From G11 sp947167445 (GTDB taxonomy: Bacteria; Bacillota; Clostridia; Lachnospirales; Lachnospiraceae), in assembly GCA_947167445.1 (NCBI GenBank), contig CAMVID010000003.1, positions 124,001 to 188,000 of the forward strand: DNA of 64,000 nt, written 5' to 3'. Positions within the stretch are counted from its first letter, which is position 1. The number at the start of each line of letters is the position of its first letter. The notes below the pieces were generated by a model. The model made no database searches. It saw only the letters and a program-made list of their open reading frames with translations, and had not been told where the DNA came from. The translations under genes and the position numbers were made by a program. Shown in pieces: positions 1-8,806 of this stretch.

Positions 1-111
1 TTACTTCAAGCAGCCAGAGGAAATGATGGAGATGAATTAAATAATATTATTAGTCAGCTTGAGTTTGTCAAAGATTATTGCAAGAAGTATGACATAGAGG
101 TACAAGGATGA
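1..111 (+). CDS. C-terminal end of an unidentified upstream protein (partial)
   Basis: An open frame enters from the left edge and codes for 36 residues before its stop. The stop overlaps the ATG of the next gene in an ATGA arrangement, which suggests translational coupling and membership of the same operon. The fragment is charged and probably helical, with no diagnostic motif, so no function is assigned. It could be another enzyme of the sugar-acid pathway that follows. Confidence 0.6.
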   Translation, partial: LLQAARGNDGDELNNIISQLEFVKDYCKKYDIEVQG

Positions 112-878
112 ATTTGGGTTTGCAAAACAAGGTTGTTTTTATAACCGGCTCTAGCAGAGGCATTGGATTGGCCATAGCCAAATCTTTTCTTCAAGAGGGA
201 GCAAATGTAATTATTAATGCTCGAAACGAAGAGGGATTAATACGCGTTGCCGATGAATTGAGCCTGGATTATCCAGGCAAGATTTCATATATTGTCGGTG
301 ATGTTTTGAGCAATGAAGCTTGTGATATTTCACGCGTTATTAAGAATAAATACGGAAAGCTGGATATTTTTATCGCTAATATAGGGAATGGTAAACCAAA
401 GACTAAGGAAATACTTGATGCTGACGAGTGGAAAAGATTTTTTGATATAAATATTTTGGGGAATGTTCAGGTACTAGCTGATTTACATAATTTGTTAATA
501 CAAGGCGGAAACTCAAACGTTGTATTTGTCTCATCGATAGTAGCAAAAGAGGTCTCGAGCGCACCGGTTGCGTATGCTGCAGCAAAATCTGCAGTTATCA
601 CTCTGTCAAAATATCTCTCGTCATTGTGGGCCCTAGACGGAATTAGAGTTAACTGCGTTCTCCCTGGAAACATTTATTTCCCTAATGGAAGATGGGAGGA
701 ACTTAAGAATGGAGATCCTGCTGGGGTGGAAGAGTATATTAACAATAATGTCCCTATGAAAAGATTTGGGACACCAGAAGAAGTTGCGAGTGCGGTAACT
801 TTTTTGGCATCTGAGAGAGCTGGTTTTATTACAGGGGCTTCTTTATCAATTGACGGAGGGCAGCTAAAGTCAATATAA
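108..878 (+). CDS. Short-chain dehydrogenase/reductase (classical SDR)
   Basis: This cytosolic NAD(P)-dependent oxidoreductase has 256 residues, the usual length of a classical FabG-like SDR. The nucleotide-binding TGxxxGIG motif is at residues 13-20 and the YxxxK catalytic pair is Tyr156/Lys160 with serines a little upstream. The C-terminus has the common IDGG motif. The start ATG overlaps the preceding stop. It heads a run of CMP-sugar synthetase, aminotransferase and NeuB-like genes, so it probably oxidises or reduces a sugar-acid intermediate. The exact substrate cannot be read from the sequence, and a fatty-acid type ketoreductase is possible but less likely in this setting. Confidence 0.85.
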   Translation: MNLGLQNKVVFITGSSRGIGLAIAKSFLQEGANVIINARNEEGLIRVADELSLDYPGKISYIVGDVLSNEACDISRVIKNKYGKLDIFIANIGNGKPKTKEILDADEWKRFFDINILGNVQVLADLHNLLIQGGNSNVVFVSSIVAKEVSSAPVAYAAAKSAVITLSKYLSSLWALDGIRVNCVLPGNIYFPNGRWEELKNGDPAGVEEYINNNVPMKRFGTPEEVASAVTFLASERAGFITGASLSIDGGQLKSI

Positions 879-908
879 AGTTCACGGTTGAATCATGAAA
901 GGAATAAT

Positions 909-1688
909 ATGCAGATTGCGCTATATCAAAACAACATAATATGGGAAAACAAGAAGGAAAACATTAACAAATTGACGAAAGCCATTGATGCGTTAGGCAC
1001 TCCCCCGAGCATTATTTTTTTGCCGGAAATGAGTTTCACAGGATTTACCATGAACACTTCATTTTGTGGAGAAGAAGATAATGACACGATAAAAATAGTA
1101 AGAGATATTTCCCAGAAATGCGATATAGCCATAGGATTTGGATGGATAAATAAAAAAAACAGAAGTGAGAATCACTATACTGTAATCGATAGAAATGGAA
1201 GAGCCATTTCAGATTATAGTAAAATTCATCCATTTTCCTATGCAGGTGAAGATAGATTTTATGTAGGTGGAACATCACTCAGCTTTTTTGAATTGGGCGG
1301 GATTCGCTTTTCTACACTGATTTGTTATGATTTAAGATTTCCTGAACTCTTCAGCGTAGCAGCCAAAAAAGCAGACGTAATCGTTGTTCCAGCATGCTGG
1401 CCCGCAAAACGTCGCGAACATTGGATGTGCCTTTTAAAGGCAAGGGCTATAGAAAACCAAGTTTACATTGTTGGAATAAATTGCGTTGGAAATGTAAATA
1501 ACATTGAATATAGCGGTGATAGTTGCGTGATTAGCCCTAATGGCGAAGAGTTGGCGTACTGCAGAGGTAGAGAACAAATGATTGAGATAGATATTCCGAA
1601 TGATACTTATCGCTTTCGCAAAGATTTTCCTACCTTTGTGGATAGAAGAAACGATTTGTACTATAAACTGATGAATGAGAGTGAATAA
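909..1688 (+). CDS. Nitrilase-superfamily amidohydrolase (omega-amidase-like)
   Basis: The carbon-nitrogen hydrolase fold is supported by a complete Glu-Lys-Cys triad: Glu40 in FLPEMSF, Lys105 in YSKIHPF and Cys139 in LICYDLRF. A TTG at 888 would extend the frame, but the ATG at 909 has AAAGGA six bases upstream and is preferred, giving 259 residues. Family members hydrolyse amides or nitriles; the closest small cytosolic types are omega-amidases and carbamoylases. Lying between an SDR and a CMP-sugar synthetase, it may remove an amide or carbamoyl group from a sugar-acid intermediate, or clean up an amide by-product of the nearby transaminase. Both roles are inference. Confidence 0.8.
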   Translation: MQIALYQNNIIWENKKENINKLTKAIDALGTPPSIIFLPEMSFTGFTMNTSFCGEEDNDTIKIVRDISQKCDIAIGFGWINKKNRSENHYTVIDRNGRAISDYSKIHPFSYAGEDRFYVGGTSLSFFELGGIRFSTLICYDLRFPELFSVAAKKADVIVVPACWPAKRREHWMCLLKARAIENQVYIVGINCVGNVNNIEYSGDSCVISPNGEELAYCRGREQMIEIDIPNDTYRFRKDFPTFVDRRNDLYYKLMNESE

Positions 1689-1690
1689 AA

Positions 1691-2449
1691 ATGATAATAA
1701 ACAGAGGAGAGGTTTTAGCTTTAATTCCAGCGCGAGGTGGGTCAAAAGGTGTGCCTAGGAAAAATATTAAAATCTTAGGTGGTTATCCATTAATTGCGTA
1801 TTCGATTGCTGCGTGCCAGCAGTCTAGTATTATTTCAAGGGTTATTGTATCCACTGATGATGGGGAAATAGCTGAGGTGTCTCGGAAATACGGAGGGGAG
1901 GTACCTTTTTTTAGGCCCAAGGATTTAGCTTCCGATGTTTCCGCAGATTTTGGATTTATTAATCACGCTATTGACTGGTTAGATACAAATGAGGGGGCGG
2001 TACCTGAGTATATTGCACACATTCGACCAACTACCCCATTGAGAGATTTTACAGTAGTTGATAAAGCACTTAATATTTTTATGAATTCTAATCAATATAC
2101 ATCGCTTAGATCTGCTCATGAGGCACCGGAATCGCCATATAAATGGTTCCTGAAGGATAAAAATGGGACATTTAAAAGCTTAGCAAATGGGATTGACAAC
2201 GAGATGGCGAATTTGGGACGTAATGAATTCCCAACGGCATATATTCCAGATGGATATATTGATATAGTAAAGACTGAATACGTCAAGAAAAACGGAATAC
2301 TACACGGTGATATGATGATGGCTTTTGAATCGCCAAGCTGTGTTGAAGTCGATTCTATTGAAGAATTTGAACTTTTAGAGTATCAGATTGCTAAGAAACT
2401 ATACCCTGTATTTGAGTATTTGAAAACTAATTATGTTACGGAGGAATAA
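1691..2449 (+). CDS. CMP-sugar-acid cytidylyltransferase (NeuA/acylneuraminate type)
   Basis: The N-terminus carries the CMP-N-acylneuraminate synthetase signature ARGGSKGVPRKNI at about residues 14-26, followed by the typical LIAYSI segment. At 252 residues it fits the catalytic domain of the family. Such enzymes activate a 2-keto-3-deoxy sugar acid (nonulosonate or octulosonate) with CTP. It starts three bases after the previous stop. The NeuB-like synthase 3.6 kb downstream would make the acid that this protein activates. Whether the product is sialic, legionaminic or another acid cannot be decided, because no NeuC, LegC or PseB-type set is visible. Confidence 0.85.
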   Translation: MIINRGEVLALIPARGGSKGVPRKNIKILGGYPLIAYSIAACQQSSIISRVIVSTDDGEIAEVSRKYGGEVPFFRPKDLASDVSADFGFINHAIDWLDTNEGAVPEYIAHIRPTTPLRDFTVVDKALNIFMNSNQYTSLRSAHEAPESPYKWFLKDKNGTFKSLANGIDNEMANLGRNEFPTAYIPDGYIDIVKTEYVKKNGILHGDMMMAFESPSCVEVDSIEEFELLEYQIAKKLYPVFEYLKTNYVTEE

Positions 2450-2454
2450 TAAAC

Positions 2455-3843
2455 ATGGAGTATAAGTTTAACAGGATTCCAAAAGAAGTTACAAAAGTGG
2501 AAACCAAACATAGAAAGATTTGCACCAAACTTCCAGTGCCTGAAAGTTTAGATATTATTGAACGTTCTATTAAATATGAGCCGTGGTCCATGAACCATCA
2601 GCTTTATGCAGTATGGGACAAAGCAGTTGATTATCAGGTTTTTGATAAGTGGGGGAATATTTGGATTGATTTTTCATCAGGTATTTTTGTGACGAATTCG
2701 GGGCACGGGAATGCCGAGATGGTAGATGCAATTCAGAAAATGTTGGATAAACCTCTTCTGAATTGCTACTACTATTTTTTAGAGGAGAGATCTTTGCTGG
2801 CTGAACAATTGGTAAAGATGGCTCCCAAAAACATAGATAAGGCTTTTTTTCTTACAACAGGTGCGGAGACTACTGAATGTGCGTTAAAACTCTGCCGAAT
2901 CCATGGACAAAAGAGTAATCCTAATAAAATTGGAATGATTTCTTTTGATGGCGCTTTTCACGGAAAAACTATGGGTGCCCAAACTATGGCTGGTAAACCG
3001 GCTTCATGGAAATGGATTGGAAACTTGGATCCATGCATTTATCACCTTCCCTGTCCCACAGATGCTTTCAAGGATATGACGCAGATATATGATGAAGAGT
3101 GGGGGAGAAAAAAATTTGCGGAAGACATTAAGCAATTAGAGGCGTCAGGGGTTGATTTGGACACTATCGCAGGAGCAATTTTCGAACCCTATCAGGGCTG
3201 GGCTGCGCTGTTTTACCCAATTGGATATATCAAAGCCTTACGAGAATTTCTTACATCAAAAGGAGCTTTATTAGTCGCTGATGAGGTGCAGGCTGGATTT
3301 GGAAGAACTGGACGCCTTTTTGGCCATGAATACTATGACGTTGAGGCAGATATAATATGTTGCGGAAAAGCAGTGAGTGGCGCGCTGCCTCTCTCCGCCG
3401 TTCTCGCAAATAAAGAGATAGTAGATGTTGACGGCTCTCTTAACAGCACACACGGAGGAAGTCCTTTGCCTGTAGCATCTGCTCTTGCTAATTTAAGATT
3501 TCTTGAAAGAGAGCATTTAGTTGAAAAAGCAAAGCAGAAGGAAAAAATCGTCAAAGAAAAATTTGAGGAATTAAAAAATAAATTCCCAGACAGAGTTATT
3601 GCAATTCACGGAATGGGATTAGCATTCGCCGCGGTCGTTGTTAAACCAGGGACACAGGAACTGGATGTAGAACTCGTTGATAAGGTTATTGAAAGAGCCT
3701 ACGAAAAGGGCTTAATGTCGATTAGGACGATGACTGGAACAATAAAGATTGGACCGCCATTGACCATACCCGAAGAAGCATTGGTGGAAGGTATGGATAT
3801 AATAATTGAATCCATGGAGGAAGTTGTCAGTGAATCTAATTAG
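2455..3843 (+). CDS. PLP-dependent class-III aminotransferase
   Basis: This 462-residue protein has the class-III fold: a DEVQAGFGRTG motif and the PLP-binding lysine Lys305 in GKAVSGALPLSAV. Relatives include 4-aminobutyrate, acetylornithine and glutamate-1-semialdehyde enzymes. Class III is unusual for nucleotide-sugar clusters, where DegT/ArnB-type transaminases are normal. It starts six bases after the CMP-sugar synthetase, so the two are surely co-transcribed. It may aminate an aldehyde or terminal ketone of the sugar acid, or supply an amino-acid-like substituent. Function beyond the family is not assigned. Confidence 0.85.
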   Translation: MEYKFNRIPKEVTKVETKHRKICTKLPVPESLDIIERSIKYEPWSMNHQLYAVWDKAVDYQVFDKWGNIWIDFSSGIFVTNSGHGNAEMVDAIQKMLDKPLLNCYYYFLEERSLLAEQLVKMAPKNIDKAFFLTTGAETTECALKLCRIHGQKSNPNKIGMISFDGAFHGKTMGAQTMAGKPASWKWIGNLDPCIYHLPCPTDAFKDMTQIYDEEWGRKKFAEDIKQLEASGVDLDTIAGAIFEPYQGWAALFYPIGYIKALREFLTSKGALLVADEVQAGFGRTGRLFGHEYYDVEADIICCGKAVSGALPLSAVLANKEIVDVDGSLNSTHGGSPLPVASALANLRFLEREHLVEKAKQKEKIVKEKFEELKNKFPDRVIAIHGMGLAFAAVVVKPGTQELDVELVDKVIERAYEKGLMSIRTMTGTIKIGPPLTIPEEALVEGMDIIIESMEEVVSESN

Positions 3844-4267
3844 GCACGTGGGCTTATATGTTAATAATCTAGAGATGATGAAAGAGTTTTATTGTACAAA
3901 TTTTGAAATGACTGAGGCAGTTCATGACACAGAAGTTGGAGACTATATCTCGCATTTATATGGAATAACTGACCAGGAAATTTCAGTTGAATTATATAAG
4001 CTTAAGACAATTGATGGTAGCATGGTGGAACTCCTTAAACCGAGTTTTAAATACGAAATTGATGCTCATTCAAGCCAAGTGTACAATTATGGGTGTGCGC
4101 ATTTGGCTTTTACAGTAAAGAATGTTGAATTAATGTTTTCAAAACTGAGTTCAGAAGGCATAAAGTTTTATTCAAAGCCTCTATTGTCTCGTGATGGTAT
4201 GCATAAAGTGTGCTTTTGCAGAGATCCAGAAGGCAACTATTTAGAAATAGTTGAAGACTTGGCTTGA
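3830..4267 (+). CDS. VOC (glyoxalase/bleomycin-resistance) family protein
   Basis: The 145-residue protein has two beta-alpha-beta-beta-beta repeats of the vicinal oxygen chelate fold. Probable metal ligands are His6 in RHVGLYV, His91 in AHLAF and Glu139 in YLEIVE. I chose the GTG at 3830 because GGAGG lies nine bases upstream inside the aminotransferase gene, giving a 14-base overlap. A TTG at 3806 would extend the frame. VOC enzymes include glyoxalase I, epimerases and dioxygenases. Co-translation with the aminotransferase points to isomerising or epimerising a pathway intermediate, but no substrate is assigned. Confidence 0.75.
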   Translation: MNLIRHVGLYVNNLEMMKEFYCTNFEMTEAVHDTEVGDYISHLYGITDQEISVELYKLKTIDGSMVELLKPSFKYEIDAHSSQVYNYGCAHLAFTVKNVELMFSKLSSEGIKFYSKPLLSRDGMHKVCFCRDPEGNYLEIVEDLA

Positions 4268-4330
4268 TGCGCAGGAAAGCTTTAAGCTGAGTAGGAGTAT
4301 ATAAACCCTGAGAAAGAGGAAAGAAGAATT

Positions 4331-5179
4331 ATGCAGAATACAGATAACCTAAAAAGTTATGATGGAGTAGAGTCGGTTCAATTAAACTTGTCTGAAGATG
4401 AACTACAGAAATATTATGACTCTAAGATGGAGTCAAGTAAAAGCAATGTGGATTTTATACTCAATCGGATTTATAATGGCCAGAGTTTGATGGTTGAAGA
4501 GATTGGAAGTGGAAACTCAAAATTGTTATATGGCCTTGAGAGAGCGGGTTTACTAGAGAGAGGCTATGGATACGAAGTTAGTGAGTCGCGCCATATGCTA
4601 GCAAATAGATTCGCAGAACTTGCCAAATCATCGCGCGTGGTTAACTTGAATGAAGATTATTTAAAAAGTCCGATTCTCGACAATCAGTTTGACCTTATTA
4701 TAGGCGTAGATGTTGTGATGCAGATAATCTCTCCCCTTTATGACGATGCTGAGAATGATTTTTGGGACAGAGTGATTCGTGATTTAAAACCAGGTGGTTA
4801 CGTTTTTTTGGAACTAGAGGATTTTAGCAGAACTATCAATGAAGTAAGAGAATCTGGGGGTGAGAAAAAAATCTGGGAAGAATTCGATGAATCTGATCCA
4901 TGGAGATATTCGTTGCATAGAGTCAGTATTGATGAGAATGATAACATTATTTTCGAAAAAACGTTTATAGGTAGAGATGATGGAAATAAGCGCAGCTATA
5001 TGAAGAACGTCATGAAAAACTATACAAGAGAATCTGCTCGGGATTTACTTGAAAAGAAAGGTTTATCGGTATCCATTTATTCCGTTTATGACTCTGAAAA
5101 TGAACAAAAACAAGCTGAGGTTAAAAGCGGTGGATATAAACATGATTTCTTTAGAGTGCTTGGACGTAAAAGAGAGTAA
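4331..5179 (+). CDS. Class-I SAM-dependent methyltransferase
   Basis: The protein has 282 residues. A SAM-binding motif I (EIGSGNS, about residues 55-61) is followed by an acidic post-motif segment. FDLIIGVDVV at about residue 120 fits motif IV, and PGGYVFLELED is a typical motif V/VI segment. It begins 63 bases after the VOC gene. It probably methylates a sugar or sugar-nucleotide in the cytosol. A second methyltransferase follows at 5237 with little resemblance, so two different positions or substrates are likely. Confidence 0.75.
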   Translation: MQNTDNLKSYDGVESVQLNLSEDELQKYYDSKMESSKSNVDFILNRIYNGQSLMVEEIGSGNSKLLYGLERAGLLERGYGYEVSESRHMLANRFAELAKSSRVVNLNEDYLKSPILDNQFDLIIGVDVVMQIISPLYDDAENDFWDRVIRDLKPGGYVFLELEDFSRTINEVRESGGEKKIWEEFDESDPWRYSLHRVSIDENDNIIFEKTFIGRDDGNKRSYMKNVMKNYTRESARDLLEKKGLSVSIYSVYDSENEQKQAEVKSGGYKHDFFRVLGRKRE

Positions 5180-5236
5180 AAATATAGAAAAGCCATTGTA
5201 TAATGAAATAAGTTTGAGAAGAGGCTGATTATTTCG

Positions 5237-5905
5237 ATGAATAATGACCGTTATATTGATGTAATATATGATGAAGAAGTCAGACCAGTAACAAAGTATC
5301 CGGCTCAATTGGCTAAGTATTTAGTAAAGAGATTTGACTTGAACGGATTGTTGATAGACGTTGGATGCGGACGTGGAGATTTCTTATATGCATTTCAGAA
5401 CGCAGGGATATCCGCCATTGGCATTGACGGAGAAAAATCTTTGGGAAGAAGAGATGTTATAGGGGAGATTGACCTAGAAACAGGTAAACTACCTTTTGAA
5501 GATAACTCTGTGGATGTAGTGTTTAACAAGTCTGTCATGGAGCATTTGCACCATCCGGATAATATGCTTAAGGAGTGCTACCGAGTTTTAAAACCAGGTG
5601 GACGTATTATTTCGATGGTTCCTGACTGGCAGTCATGTATGTATATATATTATGATGACCATACCCATGTTCAACCGTATACCAAAACAGGTTTGGAAGA
5701 TTGCTTAAAGATTTTTGGGTTTGATAAGGTTGAGGCTGAATTGTTTTATCAGTTGCCTATAGTTTGGGAACATCCGATGGTAAAAATACTGTGTAAATTT
5801 CTGCAGCTTTTTGGACGCGTAAAACGAGTACACAAAAATAAATTCTACAGGTTTTCAAATGAATTAATGATTTTGGCTACGGGAATTAAAAATAATGTAG
5901 ACTAG
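5237..5905 (+). CDS. SAM-dependent methyltransferase (Methyltransf_11 type)
   Basis: This 222-residue protein has a textbook motif I, DVGCGRG, at residues 41-47. The segment VFNKSVMEHLHHP resembles methyltransferases acting on small molecules, and LKPGGRI follows. A hydrophobic stretch near residues 180-190 may touch the membrane. It ends the first group of genes: a 199-base gap with a promoter follows. The substrate is unknown; O-methylation of a glycan precursor is the simplest reading. Confidence 0.8.
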   Translation: MNNDRYIDVIYDEEVRPVTKYPAQLAKYLVKRFDLNGLLIDVGCGRGDFLYAFQNAGISAIGIDGEKSLGRRDVIGEIDLETGKLPFEDNSVDVVFNKSVMEHLHHPDNMLKECYRVLKPGGRIISMVPDWQSCMYIYYDDHTHVQPYTKTGLEDCLKIFGFDKVEAELFYQLPIVWEHPMVKILCKFLQLFGRVKRVHKNKFYRFSNELMILATGIKNNVD

Positions 5906-5953
5906 ATAGACCAGTCTTTTGAGGGGACAGAAGGGATTGTTACTGTTAAACCC

Positions 5954-5993
5954 CACATATTTGTGTGACAACGATACCTGCATATATATGTAG
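5954..5993. repeat. Two small dyads in the 5906-6104 intergenic region
   Basis: A CACA-TATT-TGTG dyad is at 5954-5965, and a near-palindrome CTGCATATATATGTAG is at 5978-5993. They sit 55-95 bases upstream of the -10 element at 6053. They could be operator half-sites or chance AT-rich symmetry. The rest of this longest gap in the window shows nothing else recognisable. Confidence 0.3.
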
Positions 5994-6032
5994 ATACGGG
6001 AGAGGAAACATACGGGAACCTATGACTAGAAA

Positions 6033-6058
6033 TTGATATGATTAGGGAATGATATAAT
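6033..6058 (+). promoter_or_regulatory. Probable promoter with extended -10, upstream of the NeuB-like gene
   Basis: A perfect TATAAT is at 6053-6058, preceded by TG at the extended -10 position (TGATATAAT from 6050). A TTGATA at 6033-6038 is too close (14 bases) for an ideal -35, but an extended -10 can compensate. The start would be near 6065, leaving a short leader before the GGAGGAG ribosome binding site at 6088-6094. Confidence 0.5.
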
Positions 6059-6104
6059 AAACTAGAATTGATTGACTATTATACTACGGAGGAGAAATAA
6101 AAGA

Positions 6105-6935
6105 ATGGAACAAACCTTTATTATTGCGGAGATAGGCATAAATCATAATGGAAGTCTAGAAATTGCAAAACAATTAATTGACTGGGCTACGCAAAGTGGT
6201 GCTGATGCTGTTAAATTTCAAAAAAGGACAGTAGAGAAAGTTTACACTAAAGAAGAACTTGACCGATATAGAGAATCTCCTTGGGGAACAACAAATCGTG
6301 AGCAGAAGATGGGACTCGAATTTGGAAAAGAAGAGTATGATGAGATAGACCGCTACTGTAAGGAAAAAGGCATTGAGTGGTTCGCCTCCGCATGGGACAT
6401 TGATTCTCAGTATTTCCTTCGTCAGTATAATCTGAAGTATAACAAGATTGCCTCAGCTATGCTGACAAAGACGGAATTACTTGAAGCTGTGGCAGAAGAA
6501 GGCAAATATACATTTATTTCAACGGGTATGAGTTCAATGGATGAAATCGATGCTGCAGTTGAAGTTTTCAAAAAGCACAATTGTCTGTTTGAGCTTGTTC
6601 ACTGCAATAGCACGTATCCAATGAAAAATGAGGATGCCAACCTTGAAATGATTAATACTCTTAAGAAAAAGTATGGTTGTAAGGTCGGATATAGCGGACA
6701 TGAAACTGGAAGAATTGTTTCTTTTGCGGCAGCAGCCATGGGCGCTTCTTCTATCGAAAGACATATTACCTTAGATAAGGCCATGTATGGTTCTGATCAG
6801 GCTGCCTCTTTGGAAGTATCTGATTTCTATAAACTTGCAAAGGACATCAGAGCGCTACCAGCGATTATGGGAAATGGAGAAAAGATTCTTTCAGATGCTG
6901 AGCTTGTTGTGAGAAAGAAACTAAGGGGATGTTAG
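6105..6935 (+). CDS. NeuB-family sugar-acid synthase lacking the SAF domain
   Basis: The enzyme condenses phosphoenolpyruvate with an aldose such as ManNAc to give a 2-keto-3-deoxy sugar acid. The TIM-barrel core is clear: IAEIGINHNGS at the N-terminus, DAVKFQ, ISTGMSS, HCNSTYP and the ERHITLDK segment. Start choice: ATG at 6105 with GGAGGAG ten bases upstream; a TTG at 6072 is unlikely. The 276-residue product stops after the RKKL segment, where typical NeuB proteins of about 340-350 residues continue into an antifreeze-like SAF domain that completes the partner active site. It partners the CMP-transferase at 1691. The acceptor sugar is unknown. Confidence 0.85.
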   Translation: MEQTFIIAEIGINHNGSLEIAKQLIDWATQSGADAVKFQKRTVEKVYTKEELDRYRESPWGTTNREQKMGLEFGKEEYDEIDRYCKEKGIEWFASAWDIDSQYFLRQYNLKYNKIASAMLTKTELLEAVAEEGKYTFISTGMSSMDEIDAAVEVFKKHNCLFELVHCNSTYPMKNEDANLEMINTLKKKYGCKVGYSGHETGRIVSFAAAAMGASSIERHITLDKAMYGSDQAASLEVSDFYKLAKDIRALPAIMGNGEKILSDAELVVRKKLRGC

Positions 6936-6977
6936 AATCGCGTATCTTGATGGGCGCGATGCTTATAGTATGAGAAT

Positions 6978-8768
6978 ATGAAGAACGCTGTAAAGTCAAT
7001 TGTAAGAACAATTAAAGAACTGTATGAAATACTGTCACCTTGCCAAAGGAAAAAATCTTTGGTGGTTTTCTTGGCGATGCTTATGACATCGTTCCTAGAG
7101 CTCCTAGGTGTATCTATGATTTTTCCACTTCTGCAAATGCTGTTTGAGGAGGATAGTATTCAACAATCCTGGTATTTAAATTTTCTATACACGTGCTTAC
7201 ATTTCACGGATTCTAATCGGTTTTTGCTATTTATCGGAATCATTATAATGATAGTTTTTGTTGTAAAAAACGGCATGGCGCTTTGGTTTTCGTATATCCA
7301 ACAAAAATTTTCTTCTGAATTTATGAAAGAAGCGTCCTCGATGATGTTGGATTCGTATATGAAGCAACCATATGAGTATTTTTTGAATCATAACAGTTCG
7401 GAGCTTCTTCAAGGAATTGAGGGTGACGTTAATGCAGTATATGATGTGATGAAAGCTGTTTTTCAGTTTCTGGGAGAAACGGTTACGGTTATTCTTTTAG
7501 CATTATTGTTATTTTTCACTGACTATAAGACTGCGGTGGGCTCACTATTAATTGCATTAATATGTTTAGGTTTTATAGTATTTGGATTGAAGAACAGAAC
7601 CAAAAAGGCCGGGAAGAACTTTAGAAATTCATATGAAGAGAAGAGAAAGTATGGCATACAAGCAATTCATGGAATAAAGGAGATAACAGTATTAAATAGA
7701 CGACAATACTTTCTGGATAAATTTCGTGATGAGGGAGAAAAGGTTGCAAAATCGAATTTGGTATATGGATTCATTAGTTCTTGTCCAGATAGGATTATAG
7801 AAGGAGTCTGTGTATCTGGCTTTATCGCTATTGTTTGTTTTAGAATTATTTCTGGTGTAGACACATCTACGTTTATTCCTGCACTGGGTCTGTTTGCAAT
7901 GGGTGCGTTCAAAATATTACCATCTATTGCAAAATTAACGAATAGGATAACAACGATTGTGTTTTATCAACCGGGGCTCCACAATTGTTATGAGAACATT
8001 ACATCTATTCGTAAAGCTGAGAAGAATACTCAAAAAGAAGTTATAAAAGTAAATGATGATTATAATGAACTCCACTTTCAGGAGTCTGTTTTAATTCAGA
8101 ATGTTACTTGGAAATATATTAACTCTGAGATTAATGTTTTAGATAATGTTTCTTTGTCAATACGTAAGGGAGAGTCTATTGCACTTATTGGAGCATCGGG
8201 TGCCGGTAAAACCACTTTGGCGGATGTGATATTGGGACTCTTTAAGCCACAAGGCGGAACAGTTTTAATGGATGGAAAGGACATTTACTCTAATGCAGAG
8301 GCTTGGAGTAAAGTAATTGGTTACGTTCCTCAGTCTGTATATCTGATAGACGATACTGTACGTGCAAATGTCGCCTTTGGAGTTGATAATAAAAGAATAT
8401 CAGATGAAAGAGTTTGGAGTGCGTTAGATCAGGCTCAAATCGCTGGATTTATCAAGAATTTACCCAATGGATTAAATACCATGGTGGGTGATAGAGGAAT
8501 AAGGTTTTCCGGAGGCCAGAAGCAGAGAATTGCTTTGGCTCGAGCACTTTATGAAAATCCAGATATTCTTGTTCTGGATGAAGCCACTTCCGCACTTGAT
8601 ACGGAAACTGAAACAGCCGTTATGGAGGCAATAAATGCATTGCAAGGACAGAAAACACTGATTATTGTAGCGCATAGACTATCAACTATTCGAAACTGTG
8701 ATAGAATATTTGAGATTGTTGATGGAAAAGCAGTTGAAAGAAGCAAGGATGAAGTCTTTGTTGATTGA
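6978..8768 (+). CDS. ABC exporter, lipid-linked glycan flippase-like (PglK/MsbA type)
   Basis: This 596-residue half-transporter has about six N-terminal membrane segments (roughly residues 25-340) fused to an ATPase. Walker A is GASGAGKT with Lys411, the signature SGGQKQR starts near residue 511, and Walker B is ILVLDEATSALD. The membrane domain resembles PglK-type flippases of undecaprenyl-linked oligosaccharides (family-level inference). It would act as a homodimer, moving lipid-linked glycan or its building blocks across the membrane. As no Wzx-type flippase is visible, it is the best export candidate here. It starts 43 bases after the NeuB-like gene. Confidence 0.85.
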   Translation: MKNAVKSIVRTIKELYEILSPCQRKKSLVVFLAMLMTSFLELLGVSMIFPLLQMLFEEDSIQQSWYLNFLYTCLHFTDSNRFLLFIGIIIMIVFVVKNGMALWFSYIQQKFSSEFMKEASSMMLDSYMKQPYEYFLNHNSSELLQGIEGDVNAVYDVMKAVFQFLGETVTVILLALLLFFTDYKTAVGSLLIALICLGFIVFGLKNRTKKAGKNFRNSYEEKRKYGIQAIHGIKEITVLNRRQYFLDKFRDEGEKVAKSNLVYGFISSCPDRIIEGVCVSGFIAIVCFRIISGVDTSTFIPALGLFAMGAFKILPSIAKLTNRITTIVFYQPGLHNCYENITSIRKAEKNTQKEVIKVNDDYNELHFQESVLIQNVTWKYINSEINVLDNVSLSIRKGESIALIGASGAGKTTLADVILGLFKPQGGTVLMDGKDIYSNAEAWSKVIGYVPQSVYLIDDTVRANVAFGVDNKRISDERVWSALDQAQIAGFIKNLPNGLNTMVGDRGIRFSGGQKQRIALARALYENPDILVLDEATSALDTETETAVMEAINALQGQKTLIIVAHRLSTIRNCDRIFEIVDGKAVERSKDEVFVD

Positions 8769-8806
8769 GACGGAAGAATAAAGGATATCGACAGACGAGG
8801 AAAGTG

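Noticed and set aside
6937..6960. ATCGCG...CGCGAT inverted repeat after the NeuB-like gene
   Set aside because: Six pairs with a 12-base loop and no T-run; it is unlikely to terminate, and the ABC gene follows at once.
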